Shown here: positions 50,901 through 58,242 of the stretch, one piece after another
How the letters are laid out: each line of letters opens with the position of its first letter
Numbering within the stretch: the first letter of the stretch is position 1
Assembly (NCBI GenBank): GCA_038040385.1
Contig: JBBPII010000001.1
Span: 310,001-374,000, forward strand
DNA length: 64,000 nucleotides
DNA from: Gilichinskyi gelida
GTDB taxonomy: Bacteria; Acidobacteriota; Thermoanaerobaculia; Gp7-AA8
Direction: 5' to 3'
Made by a program: the position numbers and the translations under genes
The notes under the pieces: model-generated
The model's database searches: none
The model's input: the letters and a program-made list of their open reading frames with translations, nothing else
What the model was told of the DNA's origin: nothing

Positions 50901-51526
50901 AGGAACTGCGCGAAGTCGAGGGTCTGGGCGCGCTTGATGTTCGGCACGAGGAGCGAGTGGGAGCCGTCCTTGCGCTCGACGTCGATGGCCAGGCCGAGGT
51001 TGACGTCCTCGCGGTCGATGCGCGCCGGCTGCCCGTCCTGTTGCACGAACGCGGCGTTGAGGCGCGGGAAGTCTTTGACCGCCTTCACGATGGCCCACGC
51101 GACGATGTGGGTGTACGACGCCTTCGGCTGGCCGTTGAGGGTGAGGTGGTTGTTGATGATGCGCCGGTTCTCTTCGAGGACCTTGACTGGAATGGTACGG
51201 ACGGAGGTGGCGGTGGGGACGGCGAGCGACGCCTCCATGTTGGTGGCGATCTTCGCCGCTGCGCCGCGGAGGGGGGTTGCGCTGCCCGCGAGTCGGAGCG
51301 CCGGCGTCTCCGCCGGCTGGACCGGCGCCGTCCTCGGCGCCGGGGGCGGAGGAGGCGGCGAGGACGCCGCCTCGCCAGCCGGCGCGGACGCCGGCGCTCC
51401 ATCCCCATAATCCTCAAAGAACTCCCGCCAGCTCGCGCTCACCGAGTCGGGATTGGCGCGATACCGTTCGTGCAACTCCTCGATGAAGGCGATGTTCGCG
51501 CCGTAGTTCTGGGGGATCGATGCCAT
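47903..51526 (-). CDS. kgd: Multifunctional 2-oxoglutarate decarboxylase/dehydrogenase E1-E2 fusion
   Basis: The 1207-residue protein has the actinobacterial Kgd/SucA-like order. A short N-terminal E1o helix (IAFIEELHERYRANPDSVSA) leads into a Pro/Ala linker (residues 42-80). A dihydrolipoyl succinyltransferase-like domain (VPTATSVRTIPVKVLEENRR ... STYDHRIIQGAESGAFL) follows. The TPP-dependent E1 covers the remainder, with GMSHRGRLNVLANVLGK, LHGDAAFAGQGVVAETLNLS and NNQIGFTTGPEQARSTVYAT. It feeds the TCA cycle from 2-oxoglutarate. No lipoyl domain is present. The linker is encoded by a copy of the palindromic repeat family (51294-51403). Confidence 0.94.
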   Translation of the reverse strand: MASIPQNYGANIAFIEELHERYRANPDSVSASWREFFEDYGDGAPASAPAGEAASSPPPPPPAPRTAPVQPAETPALRLAGSATPLRGAAAKIATNMEASLAVPTATSVRTIPVKVLEENRRIINNHLTLNGQPKASYTHIVAWAIVKAVKDFPRLNAAFVQQDGQPARIDREDVNLGLAIDVERKDGSHSLLVPNIKRAQTLDFAQFLKAYNDVVRKARNNTLEIADFEGTTISLTNPGTIGTIASVPRLMPSQGAIIATGQIDYTAEYAGSDSSVLADLGISKVMTMTSTYDHRIIQGAESGAFLARIHELLLGADSFYEDIYRDLRIPYEPMRWAKDRHRLGATEDETIAREAEVLRMINAYRVRGHLLADLDPLEYEVKRHPELDPEFYGLTIWDLDREFVCGGLCGKLTAPLRDILDTLRETYCGKIGTEYMHIQETVQKKWLQDRMEPTRNHGALELATKRRILMKLNDAEAFEKFLHTKYVGHKRFSLEGAEALIPMLDYLFNGATEDGVTEAVIGMSHRGRLNVLANVLGKSYEKIFHEFEGDVDPNTTQGSGDVKYHLGADGVHQTPAGAHMKLTLASNPSHLEAVDPIVEGMARAKQKLIGDRKRAWVLPVLLHGDAAFAGQGVVAETLNLSQLDGYRTGGTIHVVINNQIGFTTGPEQARSTVYATDIAKAVQAPIFHVNGDDPEACIRAMKLAYDFRQQFHKDVVIDMICYRRHGHNEGDEPSLTQPRMYKLIKEHRSVRKVYTEQLLRKGDIDPKEAEQWLDNFQSKLQEAFDRTQAAEEPPPTQQTPLWTDEEITGFQKEPSPETGVPREQLDAVGNALTTVPETINLHPKLKPILTRRKAMAEGREPLDWAFAELMAFGTLLLDGFRVRLSGQDSGRGTFSQRHALLFDYITGKGYVPLNALRVAAAAPAAEVDFCVYDSLLSEYGVLGFEYGYSVADRGALVLWEAQFGDFMNGAQIIIDQFLSSAEEKWGQQSDLTLLLPHGYEGQGPEHSSARIERFLTLCAEGNMQVIYPTTPAQYFHALRRQMKNDPRKPLIVMTPKSLLRHPLATSSIDELTQGRFEPVLRDVLVHPAGVTRIVFTSGKVYYDLKAARDKASANVPVIRLEQLYPFPQPMIIEALRQYAGATEVVWVQEEPRNMGAWPFLHERLLPLLEGGQTLRYIGRPISASPATGSHHRHEEQQKALVDAALG
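51294..51403. repeat. GC-rich palindromic element inside kgd, copy F
   Basis: It reads gtcggagcgccggcgtctcc at one end and gacgccggcgctccatc at the other, with ccggctggaccggcgccg and ggcggcgaggacgccgcc inside. It is the only copy inside a gene and stays in frame, giving residues such as GAPASAPAGEAASSPPPPPP on the minus strand. Confidence 0.85.
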
Positions 51527-51529
51527 GAC

Positions 51530-52216
51530 TCAGGGCTCTTTGCTTCGATCAACAACCGTGTGCGACAGCGCAGTCAATCCCAGCCAGCCGAACCCGGCGG
51601 CGAATCCGCCGAAGACGTCCGACGGAAAATGCACGCCGAAGTAGAGGCGCGAGAAGCCGACGCTGAGGATCGCCAGCCCCACCAGCGTATGCACGGCGCC
51701 TTGCGCCGCGATCGACCGGTTCTGCACGAAGTGGTGGGCGACGATGGGATAGGTCGCCGCCGAGAGCAGGGAGTGCCCGCTCGGGAAGCTGTGCGACGCG
51801 GGGAGCTTGATCCGCCGCGCCAGCTCCTGCGGCCGCTTCCGCTGGAAAACGTTCTTGAGGATGGTGTTGATGGCCATCGCGCCGCCGGTGGAGACGACAA
51901 CCGTCCAGGCGTCGTCGCGCCGCCCCTGCTTGAGCATGGCCAGGGCGGTCACGCCCGCCGCGGCGCCGATCGCCGCGTGAGAGCCGAGCTGCGTTACTGC
52001 ATGGAGGACCTTGGTCACCGCCGGGTCGTCGATGCGGTGGACCGCCTCCATGATCACGTCGTCGTAGCGCTGCGCCTTCCCCTCGACGACGTGCTCCGCC
52101 TGCTGTTTGAAGAACCAGAAGGCCACCGCGGCGAGCGCCACGCCGCCGGTGGTCCCGATCGCGCCGGGAAGAAAGCGGTGCCGCCGTTTCGGCTTCGTTG
52201 GTGGCGGTTTTTTCAC
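51530..52216 (-). CDS. PAP2-family membrane phosphatase
   Basis: The 228-residue protein starts at GTG 52216 (KKPPPTKPKRRHRFLPG), with a basic cytosolic N-terminus. The three-part phosphatase signature is complete: KNVFQRKRP (C1), HSFPSGHSLLSAATYP (C2, PSGH) and SRLYFGVHFPSDVFGG (C3, SRxxxxxHxxxD). It has five to six membrane helices. Such enzymes dephosphorylate undecaprenyl pyrophosphate or phosphatidate. It runs in the same direction as kgd with 3 bp between its stop and the kgd start. Confidence 0.92.
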   Translation of the reverse strand: MKKPPPTKPKRRHRFLPGAIGTTGGVALAAVAFWFFKQQAEHVVEGKAQRYDDVIMEAVHRIDDPAVTKVLHAVTQLGSHAAIGAAAGVTALAMLKQGRRDDAWTVVVSTGGAMAINTILKNVFQRKRPQELARRIKLPASHSFPSGHSLLSAATYPIVAHHFVQNRSIAAQGAVHTLVGLAILSVGFSRLYFGVHFPSDVFGGFAAGFGWLGLTALSHTVVDRSKEP

Positions 52217-52284
52217 GGCGCGGAGTCTACTGCAAAGGATGGGCGCGGGAATCCGTATACTTACGTATCGATTAAGGATTCCAA

Positions 52285-52461
52285 ATGCGCGCGAAATCGA
52301 GCCGGTCGAACGGTAAACGGAGCAGCGCGAGGAAGCGCCCCGCACCCAGGAAGCGGACCCTCAAGACGGCTCCGAAAGCGAACGACGAGATGGACTGGCG
52401 GAAGTCAAAGGAAGTTACCCGGGTGCTTAAGGCCTTCCTGGATCATTTCCGCGATTTGTAG
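52285..52461 (+). CDS. Small basic protein upstream of the TIR-like gene
   Basis: ATG 52285 opens a 58-codon frame: MRAKSSRSNGKRSSARKRPA then KRTLKTAPKANDEM, WRKSKEVTRVLKAFLDHF and RDL. The first half is extremely Lys/Arg-rich, like histone-H1-type or nucleic-acid-binding tails; the second half is a short amphipathic helix. It ends 8 bp before the TIR-like gene, so the two are probably co-transcribed. No family was recognised. The small size makes it less certain, but position and clean ends favour a real gene. Confidence 0.55.
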   Translation: MRAKSSRSNGKRSSARKRPAPRKRTLKTAPKANDEMDWRKSKEVTRVLKAFLDHFRDL

Positions 52462-52468
52462 GTAGCGA

Positions 52469-53179
52469 TTGCCCGAGTCGTCGCAAGAGTTCATTCGCGA
52501 CTTTCTTTCCGCTCTTTTCGAGCAGCGCTTCGTTACCGGCGTCATCTCCCAAAGTGCTTACCATCGGACGCAGGCCGACATGGCCGGGCCTGTGTTCGAG
52601 CAATTCTCGCAAGACTTGTTGGCGCGATCGCCGATGGCAGTCGCATTTCCGGCCGGAGGCGAGTTCAAGTTCCTCAACCTCCGCGAGATGGACGGCAGCG
52701 AGTTTCCGTTCATCCTCGGGCGCTCGCAGCGTCAGAAACGTCCGCTGCACTGCTTCGTGGGCCATCGATTTCTGCCCAGCATCGAGGGGCCGCTCCGATT
52801 CAATCTCGCGCACGTCCTCAATCCTTATCGGATTCATCTTCGATGGTCGGCGCAGGATTTGTCGGCGTCAGGCGTGTTCGCGGAGATCGTGAAAGGCATT
52901 CGCGGCGCCGCGATGTGCTTCTTCGACACCTACGGCACCTCCGGCAAACCGAACGTGTTCATCGAAATCGGCATGGCCTACGCCCTCGGCGTTCCGATGA
53001 TCGTCGCGGAGCACATCAGCGATGCGTCCGACACAATTGAGGGTATTCCCTCGGATTTGCAGGGTCTTTTTCGAATCCGGTACACGACCTACGAGGAGCT
53101 TTTTCGCAAGCTCTATTTCGGCCTCCCGAACTTCATCGCGAAGAACAAGATTCGCGCCGTGCGCCGGAAGAAGCGTTAG
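52469..53179 (+). CDS. TIR-like nucleotide-binding/effector-like protein
   Basis: The 236-residue protein starts at TTG 52469. The C-terminal half reads MCFFDTYGTSGKPNVFIEIG and MAYALGVPMIVAEHISD. A D-x-(S/T)-G...N-V-x-x-E-(I/L)-G-x-A motif of this kind marks TIR-like and related nucleoside-cleaving domains of anti-phage systems, with the glutamate as the likely catalytic residue. The N-terminal half (RDFLSALFEQRFVTGVISQS, CFVGHRFLPSIEG) may be a sensor part of the same fold. The tail is basic (AVRRKKR). It is paired with a small basic protein gene. Family placement is by motif only; NAD cleavage is inferred. Confidence 0.5.
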   Translation: MPESSQEFIRDFLSALFEQRFVTGVISQSAYHRTQADMAGPVFEQFSQDLLARSPMAVAFPAGGEFKFLNLREMDGSEFPFILGRSQRQKRPLHCFVGHRFLPSIEGPLRFNLAHVLNPYRIHLRWSAQDLSASGVFAEIVKGIRGAAMCFFDTYGTSGKPNVFIEIGMAYALGVPMIVAEHISDASDTIEGIPSDLQGLFRIRYTTYEELFRKLYFGLPNFIAKNKIRAVRRKKR

Positions 53180-53955
53180 GGTCGTCTCAGCACCACAAAC
53201 CGCTGCGCAACTCGCGCCCCACAGGCTTTCGCGTAGAAGTGGATGGCGTCGGTCCAGGGGATGACCACGCGCTGGTGGCCGAGGCGGCGGGCGTCGGCGA
53301 GGCAGGCGAGGAGCAGCTTGGTGCCGAGGCCTTTGCCGCGCTCGGACTCGGCGACACCGGCGGGGCCGAAGAAGCCGAGGCCGCGGTTGTTGGCCTCGTG
53401 CGCGGCGAAGCCGGTGATGGCGCCGTTGCGCTCGGTAAAAAAGAGGATGCCGCGGGAGGCTTCGAAGCGCCAGATCTTGCCGAAATTGCGCTCGATGAAG
53501 GCGAGGACCTGTTGCCGGTTGCCTGTTGCAAGTTGCACGTCCGGCGACTGGGAACTTGCAACAGGCAACTGGGTGGTTTCCAGATTCTGAGTCTGCGCAG
53601 TCTCGCTGTATCCACGCCTGATGAAAAACCCGGGCTCGATCACGCCGGGCGTGAAGTAGTTGCCGGCCTCGGCAGCGATCCCGGCCGCGCCTCGCGCCTC
53701 GGCGTCGCGCAGGAGTGCCGTACCCACGCCCTGCCGCCGCTGCGCGCGGTCGACGGCGAGGATGCGCAGCCATGGTCCGCACCTCACGCTCACGCCGGCG
53801 AAGTCGCCGAAGACGCGCACCTCCGGCTCGCCCGCCACGCCCGCCCCGAAGCACTTCTCCTCGGCCACGCGGACGAGGTCGTACGGCATGTCGTTCGCCC
53901 GGGCGAAAAGTTCCTCGATACGAGGGAGATCGGCGCGATTCGCGGGGCGGATCAT
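53176..53955 (-). CDS. Two-domain GNAT acetyltransferase
   Basis: The 259-residue protein starts at ATG 53955. The first GNAT domain (MIRPANRADLPRIEELFARA; acetyl-CoA loop AQRRQGVGTALLRDAEARG) is followed by a linker, and the second domain has the loop ESERGKGLGTKLLLACLADA. Both have the R/Q-x-x-G-x-G/A pattern. The linker (QNLETTQLPVASSQSPDVQL, ATGNRQQ) is encoded by a palindrome at 53518-53569. The acyl acceptor is unknown. It converges with the TIR-like gene, overlapping by 4 bp, and is divergent from the thioredoxin gene. Confidence 0.82.
   Translation of the reverse strand: MIRPANRADLPRIEELFARANDMPYDLVRVAEEKCFGAGVAGEPEVRVFGDFAGVSVRCGPWLRILAVDRAQRRQGVGTALLRDAEARGAAGIAAEAGNYFTPGVIEPGFFIRRGYSETAQTQNLETTQLPVASSQSPDVQLATGNRQQVLAFIERNFGKIWRFEASRGILFFTERNGAITGFAAHEANNRGLGFFGPAGVAESERGKGLGTKLLLACLADARRLGHQRVVIPWTDAIHFYAKACGARVAQRFVVLRRP
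53518..53569. repeat. Palindrome inside the GNAT gene
   Basis: The arms gttgcctgttgcaagtt (53518-53534) and aacttgcaacaggcaac (53553-53569) are perfectly complementary over 17 bp with an 18-nt loop. Such stems occur as intergenic repeats in related genomes; here it is in frame in the linker between two acetyltransferase domains. Confidence 0.85.
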
Positions 53956-53975
53956 GGCTTGCAATGGTGCAGTGT

Positions 53976-54401
53976 ATGGAAGAAGTGCGCTGCCCCAGTT
54001 GCGGGCAAGTCAATCGCGTGCCGCCGCTGGCGAGCGGGAAGAAGGCGGTCTGCGGGAAATGCCAGACGCCGCTCATCGCCGGCGGTAACGGCGTCGCCAC
54101 CCTGACCGACGCCGATTTCGACCGCTCCATCGCCCAAGGCAGCTGGGTGGTGGACTTCTGGGCCGCGTGGTGCGGACCCTGCCGGATGATCGCCCCGATC
54201 ATCGAGGAGCTCGCTGAGGAGCGCGCCGACGTCCGCTTCGGGAAGCTGAACGTCGACAATTTCCCCGCCATCGCCGCGAAGTTCAACGCGCGCAGTATCC
54301 CGCTGCTGGTTCTCTTCAAGGACGGCGCCGAGCGCGGGCGGGTGGTCGGCGCGGTGCCGCGCGGGCACATCGAAGCGGCGATCCTGCAGCACCTCGGCTG
54401 A
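53976..54401 (+). CDS. Thioredoxin with N-terminal zinc ribbon (TrxC-like)
   Basis: The 141-residue protein starts at ATG 53976 with MEEVRCPSCGQVNRVPPLAS and CGKCQ, a zinc ribbon as in thioredoxin 2. The thioredoxin domain has VVDFWAAWCGPCRMIAPIIE (active-site CGPC) and the cis-proline segment SIPLLVLF. It is a cytosolic disulfide reductase. An ATG at 53964 would add four residues. It overlaps nothing and is followed 2 bp later by the AI-2E gene. Confidence 0.93.
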   Translation: MEEVRCPSCGQVNRVPPLASGKKAVCGKCQTPLIAGGNGVATLTDADFDRSIAQGSWVVDFWAAWCGPCRMIAPIIEELAEERADVRFGKLNVDNFPAIAAKFNARSIPLLVLFKDGAERGRVVGAVPRGHIEAAILQHLG

Positions 54402-54403
54402 CC

Positions 54404-55492
54404 ATGGCCTACGTTCCACGCGAACAGCCCGCCGACCGCGAGTTGAAGTTCTTCGCGATCAGGATCCTGATCATCGTCGCCTTCGCCGTCGGGCTCGCGC
54501 TGCTTTGGGCGGTCCGCGACGTGCTGATCCTCATCGCCATCGCCGCGGTGCTCGCCGCGGGCATCGCTCCCGCCGTGCAGCGCGTCCGCATCATCGGGCG
54601 GCACTGGTTCCACCGCAACATCCCGCGCGGCACGGCGGTGCTCATCGTCTATTTCCCGTTCCTCTTCCTGGTCATCATCCTGCTGGTGGTGATGGTGCCG
54701 CGGCTGATCGACGACACCCGCGCGCTCAGCGCGCAACTCCCGGCGATGATCGAGCACAACGTCCTGACGCCGCTGGAGAAATACGTTCCGATGCGCGCCA
54801 TCCGCGAGTACCTGCGGGGCGGCATCGCGCTGCCGAAGGCGAGCGTGTTTCTCTACGTTCGCAGCGCGGCGACGGCCATCGCGTCGTTCGTGGCCGTCCT
54901 CTTCATGGTCGTTTACATGCTGATCGACGCGCACCGGCTGCGGAACCTTTTCCTGTTGCTCTATCCGCCCGAGGTGCGGGCGGAGCGGCGGCGGACGGTG
55001 ACGCGGATGGGGCGGCGCATGAGCTCCTGGCTGGCGGGGCAGCTCTTGCTCTCGGCGATGATGGGAGGGGCGATCTTCGTGCTGATGATCGCGCTGCGGC
55101 TGCCGTACGCACTGCCGCTGGCGCTCTTCGCTACGCTCGGGGAGATGGTCCCGGTGATCGGTCCGATCCTCGGCACGGCGCCGGCACTGGCCATCGCCAT
55201 CCTTCATTCGCCATGGCAGTTCTGGTCGTTGCTTGCGGCGGCGATCGTGCTGCAAAAGCTGGAGAACCTGATCGTCGCGCCGCGGGTGATGTCGCGGAAG
55301 GTGAACATCTCGCCGCTCGCCGCATTCATCGCGTTCATGATGGGGGCCGCGCTGCTGGGCATCGTCGGCGCGATCATCGCCATCCCCACCGCGGCGATCA
55401 TCCAGGTGGCGTTCGAGGAGATGTTCGTGCAGCACCGCGAGCGGCGCCACGATCTCGAGCGCGCCGGGACGCTGCTCAAAAGGGTCGATTGA
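54404..55492 (+). CDS. AI-2E family transporter
   Basis: The 362-residue membrane protein has eight helices in the AI-2E (TqsA/YdiK/PerM) layout: ILIIVAFAVGLALLWAVRDV, LILIAIAAVLAAGIAPAVQR, IVYFPFLFLVIILLVV, VAVLFMVVYMLIDAHRL, ALFATLGEMVPVIGPILGTA and AAFIAFMMGAALLGIVGAII. Members export autoinducer-2 or other small solutes, or act as Na/H exchangers. Substrate specificity is not evident. It lies 2 bp after the thioredoxin gene, so they may be co-transcribed. Confidence 0.9.
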   Translation: MAYVPREQPADRELKFFAIRILIIVAFAVGLALLWAVRDVLILIAIAAVLAAGIAPAVQRVRIIGRHWFHRNIPRGTAVLIVYFPFLFLVIILLVVMVPRLIDDTRALSAQLPAMIEHNVLTPLEKYVPMRAIREYLRGGIALPKASVFLYVRSAATAIASFVAVLFMVVYMLIDAHRLRNLFLLLYPPEVRAERRRTVTRMGRRMSSWLAGQLLLSAMMGGAIFVLMIALRLPYALPLALFATLGEMVPVIGPILGTAPALAIAILHSPWQFWSLLAAAIVLQKLENLIVAPRVMSRKVNISPLAAFIAFMMGAALLGIVGAIIAIPTAAIIQVAFEEMFVQHRERRHDLERAGTLLKRVD

Positions 55493-55507
55493 AATAGAGT
55501 TGCCGGC

Positions 55508-56785
55508 TTGCGAGCTCCCGATCGCATCCAGGCCGTTTTCGAACAATCACCGGTAGGCATCGCCTGCGTCGGACTCGACGGCCGCTTCCTGCAATTCAAC
55601 GAGCGATTCCGCCAGCTTCTTGGCTACACGCGCGAGCAGCTTTCCCGCATCGCGTTTCATGACCTGACCCATCCCGACGACGCAAAGCTCGAGGCGCCAC
55701 TGGTGCGGCGGCTCCTCGATGGCACGTCGCCGAGCTATCGGGTCGAGAAGCGGGTGATGGAGAAGCGCGGGAAGTATCGCGAGCTCGAAGTCGTCGCGGC
55801 GGCGGCGCGCAACGGCGATGGTCACGTCGACTGCCTGGTCTACTTCGTCAAGGAGGCGCCGGAGCGCGCGGCGCCGGCGCCGCGGCCGCCGCACGACTGC
55901 GGCGCGATCGAGCGGCAGCGCGAGGCCGCGGAATGGCGCGCCGTGGAGATGAAGCGGCAGCTCGACCAGCAGATGAACGAGCTGCGGATCATGGCCACCG
56001 CGCTGCGCAACGAGATGCATCGGCGCAAGGCCGCCGAGGCGAAGGCGCCGCGCGAGGAAGAGATGGTGCGCGCGCCGCGGCCGCCCGCGCGGGCGTGGAG
56101 GCCGCTCGACGGCATCGCGCCCGCGGAGCTGCTGGTCCTGCAGGCGAGCGACCGTCGAAGCGGGACGCTGGTCCTGGCGCGCGGCGAGCAGCGCAAAGAG
56201 ATCTTCTTCGCCGAGGGGATGATCTTCTCCGTCGCCTCGAACGAGCCGTCGCGTTTTCTCGCGCATCGGCTGATGGCAAAGGGCTACATCACCGGCGAGC
56301 AACGCGACCGCGCCCTGGAGATCCAGCGCGAGACCCACCTCGCCCTCGGCCGCATCCTGGTCATCCTCGGCACCATCACCGAGGACCGGCTGCTCGAGGA
56401 GATGCGGCTGAAGGCGGAGCAGGAGATCGCCGATCTGGTGGAGTGGCGCGACGCGAACTACGTCTTCGTCGAAGGGCCCATCCCGACCTTGCAGCTCATC
56501 CCACTTCGGCTGGACGTCGCCCCGCTGGTGGTGCAGCGGATCGAGATGCGCGCTTTCGACGGCGACGAGGCGGACATCGAGCGCGAGCTGGAGGCGAACT
56601 TCGCCGCGCTGGCCGCCGTCGGTATCGAGATCCTCATCGCCAGCCCTGCGGCGAAGACCAAGAAGTTCCACCGCGCGAGCTGCGCCATCACCCGCCGCAT
56701 CGACGAAGACACCCGCGTAATCTTCACCGCCGCGCAGGACGCGGAGGCGGCGGGGTACGAGCGATGTAGGGTCTGTTTCCGATAG
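55508..56785 (+). CDS. PAS plus PATAN (DUF4388) protein with Ada-like zinc-binding tail
   Basis: The 425-residue protein starts at TTG 55508. A PAS domain (FEQSPVGIACVGLDGRFLQF, HDLTHPDDAKLEAPLVRRLL) leads to a coiled coil (REAAEWRAVEMKRQLDQQM) and then a DUF4388/PATAN domain (RSGTLVLARGEQRKEIFFAE, GRILVILGTITEDRLLEEM). The last 45 residues (KKFHRASCAI ... GYERCRVCFR) have the FHxxxC...GYxxCxxC pattern of the Ada N-terminal zinc domain. No catalytic output is present. It is probably an adaptor in a signalling pathway, with the zinc motif possibly sensing or binding DNA. Confidence 0.75.
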   Translation: MRAPDRIQAVFEQSPVGIACVGLDGRFLQFNERFRQLLGYTREQLSRIAFHDLTHPDDAKLEAPLVRRLLDGTSPSYRVEKRVMEKRGKYRELEVVAAAARNGDGHVDCLVYFVKEAPERAAPAPRPPHDCGAIERQREAAEWRAVEMKRQLDQQMNELRIMATALRNEMHRRKAAEAKAPREEEMVRAPRPPARAWRPLDGIAPAELLVLQASDRRSGTLVLARGEQRKEIFFAEGMIFSVASNEPSRFLAHRLMAKGYITGEQRDRALEIQRETHLALGRILVILGTITEDRLLEEMRLKAEQEIADLVEWRDANYVFVEGPIPTLQLIPLRLDVAPLVVQRIEMRAFDGDEADIERELEANFAALAAVGIEILIASPAAKTKKFHRASCAITRRIDEDTRVIFTAAQDAEAAGYERCRVCFR

Positions 56786-56835
56786 CTCCTGCTACAATCC
56801 AACGACTCCCCAAAACACGTACATGTGAGGACGTG

Positions 56836-58143
56836 ATGCGACGAACCGCCGCCCTGTTCCTGCTCTATCTGGCGACCCCGCTCCTCGGACAGACCTCCAA
56901 CGACTGGACCCTCAAGCACCGGCTGGAGATCCGCGCGAACTACCGCGACAGCAAAGCGGAAGCGTTCAACCTCCGATTCCCCTTCCCAGCGCGCTTCCTT
57001 CCCGTCGGCCAGACGGTGGGGAAGATGGAGACCGTCGACCCCGGGACGCACATCGAGTTGAGCGTGGCGCAGCTCCGCCTCGACCTTGGATATCGCGACT
57101 GGCTCCTGGCGCACGCGCAGATCCACGCCGTCGACAAGTACCGTCGCAATCCGACCAGCGACGACCGGAAGATCGACGCCGACGAGCTGTGGCTACGGAT
57201 CGGAACCAAGACGGAGTTCCTCGAGCGGCCAAAGGCGACATCGTTCTTCCTGCAGATGGGGAAGTTCCCGAAGATGGAGCGGCAGCCGATCCGCCTGTTG
57301 GAGAGCTACGGCCTGGCGGCGACGGCGTTCAACCGCTTCGAGGACGTCGGTTTCATGGCCGGCGGCTCGGTGGGACGCAACCTCTATTGGCGGCTGCAGG
57401 CGACCAGCGGCAATCCGTTCTACTTCCGCGATCCGAACGCGCTGGCGGGCGACAACGGCATCGAGCTGCTGCTGACGCCGAACCCCGATCCGCGGCTCAA
57501 ATCAGGCTTCCCGATCCTCTACAACACGGAGACGGAAGGCTACTTCTTGAAGACCGATCACGTGCAGACCGGCGGAGGCCTCGGCTACCGCTGGCAGAAC
57601 GACGCGCAGACCGCCGGCTTCGACGTCATCGCCTTCCACTACCGGCGCAAGCTCGCGCAGCGCGAGCAGCTCAGCGGAACGTTCTACGGGGCGGACCTCG
57701 ATCTGCTCGACGACGTCAACGGCGTCACGGGCGGCCTTCCGATCCATGGCGATCGCAAGCGGGAAACCGGAGCGCTGATCTACGCGGAGTGGCGGTCCTT
57801 GACCGCAATCATTCAATACACCAGGCAGGATGCCGCCGGGCTCTACCGCGAAGGCGAAGAGGCCGAGGTCGGCTATCAGGTGCCGATCGGACACGGCCCA
57901 CTCGTCAGCGTGCAGCCGGTGGTCCGCTGGAGCGGCCTGCAGAACGACTTCGTGGGGGTGGGAACGCGGTACCCCGCGCCGAGCGTGTGGTGGAACTGGA
58001 CGAAGTGGGACTACGGCGTGCGGATCGCGTTCGTCCACAACATCGACCTGACCATCGAGCGGACCCATCACAACATCGCCAACCCTCCGCCCACGAAACT
58101 GAATCGCAAGGAGACGCTGGCGACGCTGCGGATACGCGTGTAG
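56836..58143 (+). CDS. Outer-membrane beta-barrel protein, alginate-porin-like type
   Basis: The 435-residue protein starts at ATG 56836 with a signal peptide (RRTAALFLLYLATPLLGQTS). The mature chain is a series of alternating-hydrophobicity strands: TLKHRLEIRANYRDSKAEAF, FLQMGKFPKMERQP, GLGYRWQNDAQTAGFDVIAF and HNIDLTIERTHH. It ends with LATLRIRV. This suggests a 16- to 18-stranded barrel. Ligand and family (porin or alginate-export-like) remain uncertain. It is followed by an inverted repeat. Confidence 0.7.
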   Translation: MRRTAALFLLYLATPLLGQTSNDWTLKHRLEIRANYRDSKAEAFNLRFPFPARFLPVGQTVGKMETVDPGTHIELSVAQLRLDLGYRDWLLAHAQIHAVDKYRRNPTSDDRKIDADELWLRIGTKTEFLERPKATSFFLQMGKFPKMERQPIRLLESYGLAATAFNRFEDVGFMAGGSVGRNLYWRLQATSGNPFYFRDPNALAGDNGIELLLTPNPDPRLKSGFPILYNTETEGYFLKTDHVQTGGGLGYRWQNDAQTAGFDVIAFHYRRKLAQREQLSGTFYGADLDLLDDVNGVTGGLPIHGDRKRETGALIYAEWRSLTAIIQYTRQDAAGLYREGEEAEVGYQVPIGHGPLVSVQPVVRWSGLQNDFVGVGTRYPAPSVWWNWTKWDYGVRIAFVHNIDLTIERTHHNIANPPPTKLNRKETLATLRIRV

Positions 58144-58203
58144 GGGCGCGCAGCAGCGCGCCCGCAGTTCGGGGGTACCGGGCGCGCTGCCGCGCGCCCC
58201 TAC
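58142..58203. repeat. Inverted repeat (aggggcgcgc...gcgcgcccct)
   Basis: The element aggggcgcgcagcagcgcgc ... gcgctgccgcgcgcccct folds into a long hairpin. It overlaps the stop codon of the beta-barrel gene and precedes the small-protein gene. Confidence 0.85.
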
Positions 58204-58230
58204 GGCCCGGCCCTTGCTCTCCCTCCTTTC

Positions 58231-58236
58231 AGGAGG
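58231..58236 (+). promoter_or_regulatory. Strong ribosome-binding site aggagg
   Basis: A perfect aggagg lies 6 bp before ATG 58243. It selects this start over the in-frame TTG at 58237 and is the strongest ribosome site seen near a small gene in this window. Confidence 0.8.
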
Positions 58237-58242
58237 TTGCGA

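Noticed and set aside
49949..52465. 838-codon open frame on the plus strand over kgd
   Set aside because: Antisense to kgd and the PAP2 gene, both recognised by motifs.
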